Shown: piece by piece, positions 5,844-6,439 of the stretch | How the letters are laid out: every line of letters starts with the position of its first letter | Numbering within the stretch: position 1 is the stretch's first letter | Source of the DNA: GCA-2861595 sp035526335 | GTDB taxonomy: Bacteria; Actinomycetota; Acidimicrobiia; Acidimicrobiales; GCA-2861595 | Direction of reading: 5' to 3' | Length of the DNA: 6,439 nt | NCBI GenBank assembly: GCA_035526335.1 | Contig: DATLCN010000021.1 | Span: 1-6,439 of the forward strand | Position numbers and translations under genes: made by a program | The notes under the pieces: model-generated | The model's input: only the letters and a program-made list of their open reading frames with translations | Told to the model about the DNA's origin: nothing | The model's database searches: none

Positions 5844-6439
5844 ATGATCGTGCGCGGGCGTAGCCAGCGCGGGGAGCGAGGCGCGATCCTCGTCCTTTCA
5901 GCCGCCGGAATGGTGATCGCCCTGATCGCCTCGGCCCTGGCCATCGACATCGGCAAATTGGCCCAGTCGGCGCGGGAGGACCAGAAGGTCGCCGACCTCG
6001 CTGCGCTCGACGCCGTCCGAGGCACCCCGGCCACATACCAGGCGCTGGCCGCAGCGAGCGCGCTGCGGAACGGGTTCCCCACCGGCACCGGCTACAGCGT
6101 GGTCGCAGTGGAGGGGATGAAGGTGAACGGCGCCTGTCAGGCCAGCGCCGGCGCCGGCTCGGCCTGCGTGACGGTCACGTCGCCGCACTCCAACAACTTC
6201 CCGTTCGTCGGAGGGCGTAACTCCATGACGCGAGCCGGCGTGGCGTCGAACACCGCTTTCGGCGCCTTCTATATCGGCTCCTCACTGGTCACCCTGGACA
6301 CCAGCCGGTCTGCGATCCTGGACCGGGTGATGGGCGGCATCCTGCGAGGGAGCGGGCTCAGCCTCTCCGGCGTCAGCTGGTCCGGACTGACGACCGCCAA
6401 TATCACGCTGGACGCCCTGCGGACCCAGCTGGTGAACGG
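5844..6439 (+). CDS. tadG: TadG-like Flp pilus assembly protein, 3'-truncated by the window edge
   Basis: Membrane-anchored envelope protein with a Tad/TadG-like N-terminus; 198 codons are visible and the frame is open at the right edge. After a basic start (QRGERGAILVL at 8-18) comes one hydrophobic helix (about 13-35) running into AIDIGKLAQSAREDQKVADL (33-52). The following AALDAVRG completes the typical TadG pattern of a helix, an Asp-Gly turn and a QxxADxAAL helix. No Glu stands at the +5 position after Gly13, so prepilin cleavage is less likely than in TadE. The outer part has cysteines 98 and 108 before VTVTS. Residues 145-198 (SSLVTLDTSRSAILDRVMGG and onward) resemble the Leu/Ser-rich part of TadG-like proteins as I remember them. 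ATG 5844 is preferred for its SD; ATG 5817 (ATGA overlap with tadE) would add nine residues. It forms an operon with tadE. Confidence 0.8.
   Translation, partial: MIVRGRSQRGERGAILVLSAAGMVIALIASALAIDIGKLAQSAREDQKVADLAALDAVRGTPATYQALAAASALRNGFPTGTGYSVVAVEGMKVNGACQASAGAGSACVTVTSPHSNNFPFVGGRNSMTRAGVASNTAFGAFYIGSSLVTLDTSRSAILDRVMGGILRGSGLSLSGVSWSGLTTANITLDALRTQLVN

Noticed and set aside
1..6439. tRNA, rRNA, CRISPR array, insertion sequence or attachment site
   Set aside because: Nearly all of the window is accounted for by pilus genes. I saw no spaced direct repeats, transposase frame or tRNA-like fold.

Overview
The window is a high-GC stretch carrying most of a Tad/Flp (type IVc) pilus assembly locus. 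The GC-rich third codon positions, the frequent GTG starts and the gene order (cpaB, cpaE/tadZ, tadA, tadB, tadC, with small tadE/tadG-type genes) suggest an actinomycete. Which class of Actinomycetota cannot be fixed from this sequence alone.

Layout. Positions 1-5193 form one leftward (minus-strand) operon. Read in transcription order it is cpaB (SAF-domain membrane protein), tadZ/cpaE (pseudo-receiver plus MinD-like ATPase), tadA/cpaF (secretion ATPase), tadB and tadC (paired T2SSF inner-membrane platform proteins). tadC runs off the left edge. The genes are tightly packed: a 34-nt gap from cpaB to tadZ, a 9-nt gap from tadZ to tadA, a 4-nt ATGA overlap from tadA to tadB, and a 4-nt gap from tadB to tadC. 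Several Shine-Dalgarno sequences sit on or beside the previous stop codon, so translational coupling is likely. Positions 5194-5376 are a divergent regulatory spacer. It holds a folded leader or terminator-like structure next to cpaB, an inverted repeat, and a candidate FliA/WhiG-type (sigma-28-like) promoter facing right. Positions 5377-6439 are a rightward operon: tadE (minor pseudopilin with a prepilin-peptidase motif) followed by a tadG-like gene that runs off the right edge.

How the genes work together. TadZ probably localises the machine at the membrane. TadA hydrolyses ATP to drive pilin polymerisation through the TadB/TadC platform. CpaB is an accessory envelope protein. TadE and TadG are minor pseudopilin-like or envelope proteins. 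The major Flp pilin and the prepilin peptidase (TadV/CpaA), which the system needs, are not in the window.

The genes themselves are recognisable family members and I do not see a new system. The least explained part is the 183-bp divergent spacer. The degenerate receiver and altered P-loop of TadZ are also worth a look.
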